Shown here one piece after another: positions 63,608 through 64,000 of a stretch of 64,000 bases of DNA. The stretch is from Jannaschia sp. S6380 (GTDB taxonomy: Bacteria > Pseudomonadota > Alphaproteobacteria > Rhodobacterales > Rhodobacteraceae): assembly GCF_023015695.1 (NCBI RefSeq), contig NZ_JALKAS010000001.1, forward strand, positions 1,922,001-1,986,000. Direction: 5' to 3'. Position 1 is the stretch's first letter. Every line of letters begins with the position of its first letter. The notes under the pieces are model-generated. The model was not told the origin of the DNA. It saw only the letters and a program-made list of their open reading frames with translations, and made no database searches. Position numbers and translations under genes: made by a program.

Positions 63608-64000
63608 TTAGTGCGAGGGGTGCAGCGCGTCCTTGAGGTACACGCAGGTCAGGATGGTGAAGACGTAGGCCTGGATGAAGGCGACCAGCACCTCCAGCCC
63701 GTAGATCGCGGTGATCGCCAGGATCGAGACCGGCGCGATCGCGGCGATTGCGGCGAAGCCCGCGAACACCTTGAGCACGGCGTGGCCGGCCATGATGTTG
63801 CCGGCCAGACGAATGGAATGGCTGACCGGGCGCACGAAGTAGGAGATCAGCTCGATCACGGCCAGGATCGGGCGCAGCACGAGCGGCGCCGAAGACACCC
63901 AGAACAGGCCGAGGAAGCCCACGCCGTTCTTGACGAAGCCCACGATCGTGACGGTGAAGAACACCGCGAAGGCCAGTACCGCCGTGACGCCGATATGGCT
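63608..64000 (-). CDS. atpB: ATP synthase F0 subunit a (5' end cut by the window)
   Basis: The last 130 codons are present, running in frame to the window edge. The essential Arg lies in [13 protein letters not shown], and the C-terminal helix pair includes [17 protein letters not shown]. With c it forms the proton channel. First gene visible in the a-c-b'-b order; the start lies beyond the window. Confidence 0.95.
   Translation of the reverse strand, partial: SHIGVTAVLAFAVFFTVTIVGFVKNGVGFLGLFWVSSAPLVLRPILAVIELISYFVRPVSHSIRLAGNIMAGHAVLKVFAGFAAIAAIAPVSILAITAIYGLEVLVAFIQAYVFTILTCVYLKDALHPSH

Noticed and set aside
1..64000. tRNA genes, CRISPR arrays, insertion sequences, prophage
   Set aside because: No cloverleaf-like sequence in the gaps, no regularly spaced direct repeats, and no transposase, integrase or phage structural proteins were found.

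Overview
The window reads as chromosomal core DNA from a high-GC alphaproteobacterium of the Rhodobacteraceae (Roseobacter-like). The evidence is several small conserved families typical of that group (DUF1674/SDHAF4, DUF3035, DUF1244, DUF6732, DUF5928), the heparinase-purH-lspA gene order, an F0 operon with separate b and b' subunits, and RmuC, MeaB and HrpB proteins of the expected type. Coding density is very high, with many 1-4 base overlaps (ATGA, GTGA, TTGA, TGATG). I see no tRNA, rRNA, CRISPR array, prophage or intact insertion sequence. The only clearly foreign-looking or decayed patches are a low-GC lipoprotein near 46.7-47.3 kb and a broken cytochrome b561 gene at 45.3-45.6 kb.

Layout: 0-15 kb is a rightward housekeeping run: rsmB, a heparinase-fold protein, purH, lspA, a DUF3035 lipoprotein, an active/inactive pair of M16 proteases, mutL, rmuC, rnr and a lytic transglycosylase. 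15-22 kb is leftward: a short chemotaxis-transducer-like protein, pheS, a TerC membrane protein, an SGNH hydrolase, a GNAT acetyltransferase, rplT-rpmI, a VOC protein, a small membrane protein and pyk. 22-25.5 kb holds metabolic and unknown genes, including a D-amino acid transaminase. 25.4-33 kb is a corrin-ring cluster: cobM, a cbiG-cobJ fusion, cobI, cobL, cobH and a long cbiX. It suggests early cobalt insertion, and two copies of a palindromic repeat lie in it.

33-41 kb has a LysE exporter, a DUF3750 protein, a HIT protein, and a divergent glycosyltransferase/sulfotransferase pair, followed by two oxidoreductases and an SH3 protein. 41-46 kb has soxR with a recognisable SoxR operator facing a VOC gene, then an inositol-monophosphatase-like gene, an M3 peptidase, a second VOC gene and the b561 pseudogene. 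45.7-53 kb contains stress-type small genes. Three promoters fit the GGAAC-N16/17-CGTT pattern of the alphaproteobacterial general stress sigma factor EcfG, all at about the same distance from their start codons. This block also holds lepA, an orphan betaine-type binding protein and a secreted alpha/beta hydrolase.

53-64 kb holds a DEAD-box helicase, a lipoprotein, a sirtuin deacylase, a LysR regulator, rpmB, meaB, a DUF3108 protein, hrpB, an alpha/beta hydrolase and the F0 ATP synthase genes (b, b', c and a truncated a). A repeated architectural feature is that six convergent gene pairs end on the same CTAG, each reading TAG on its own strand.
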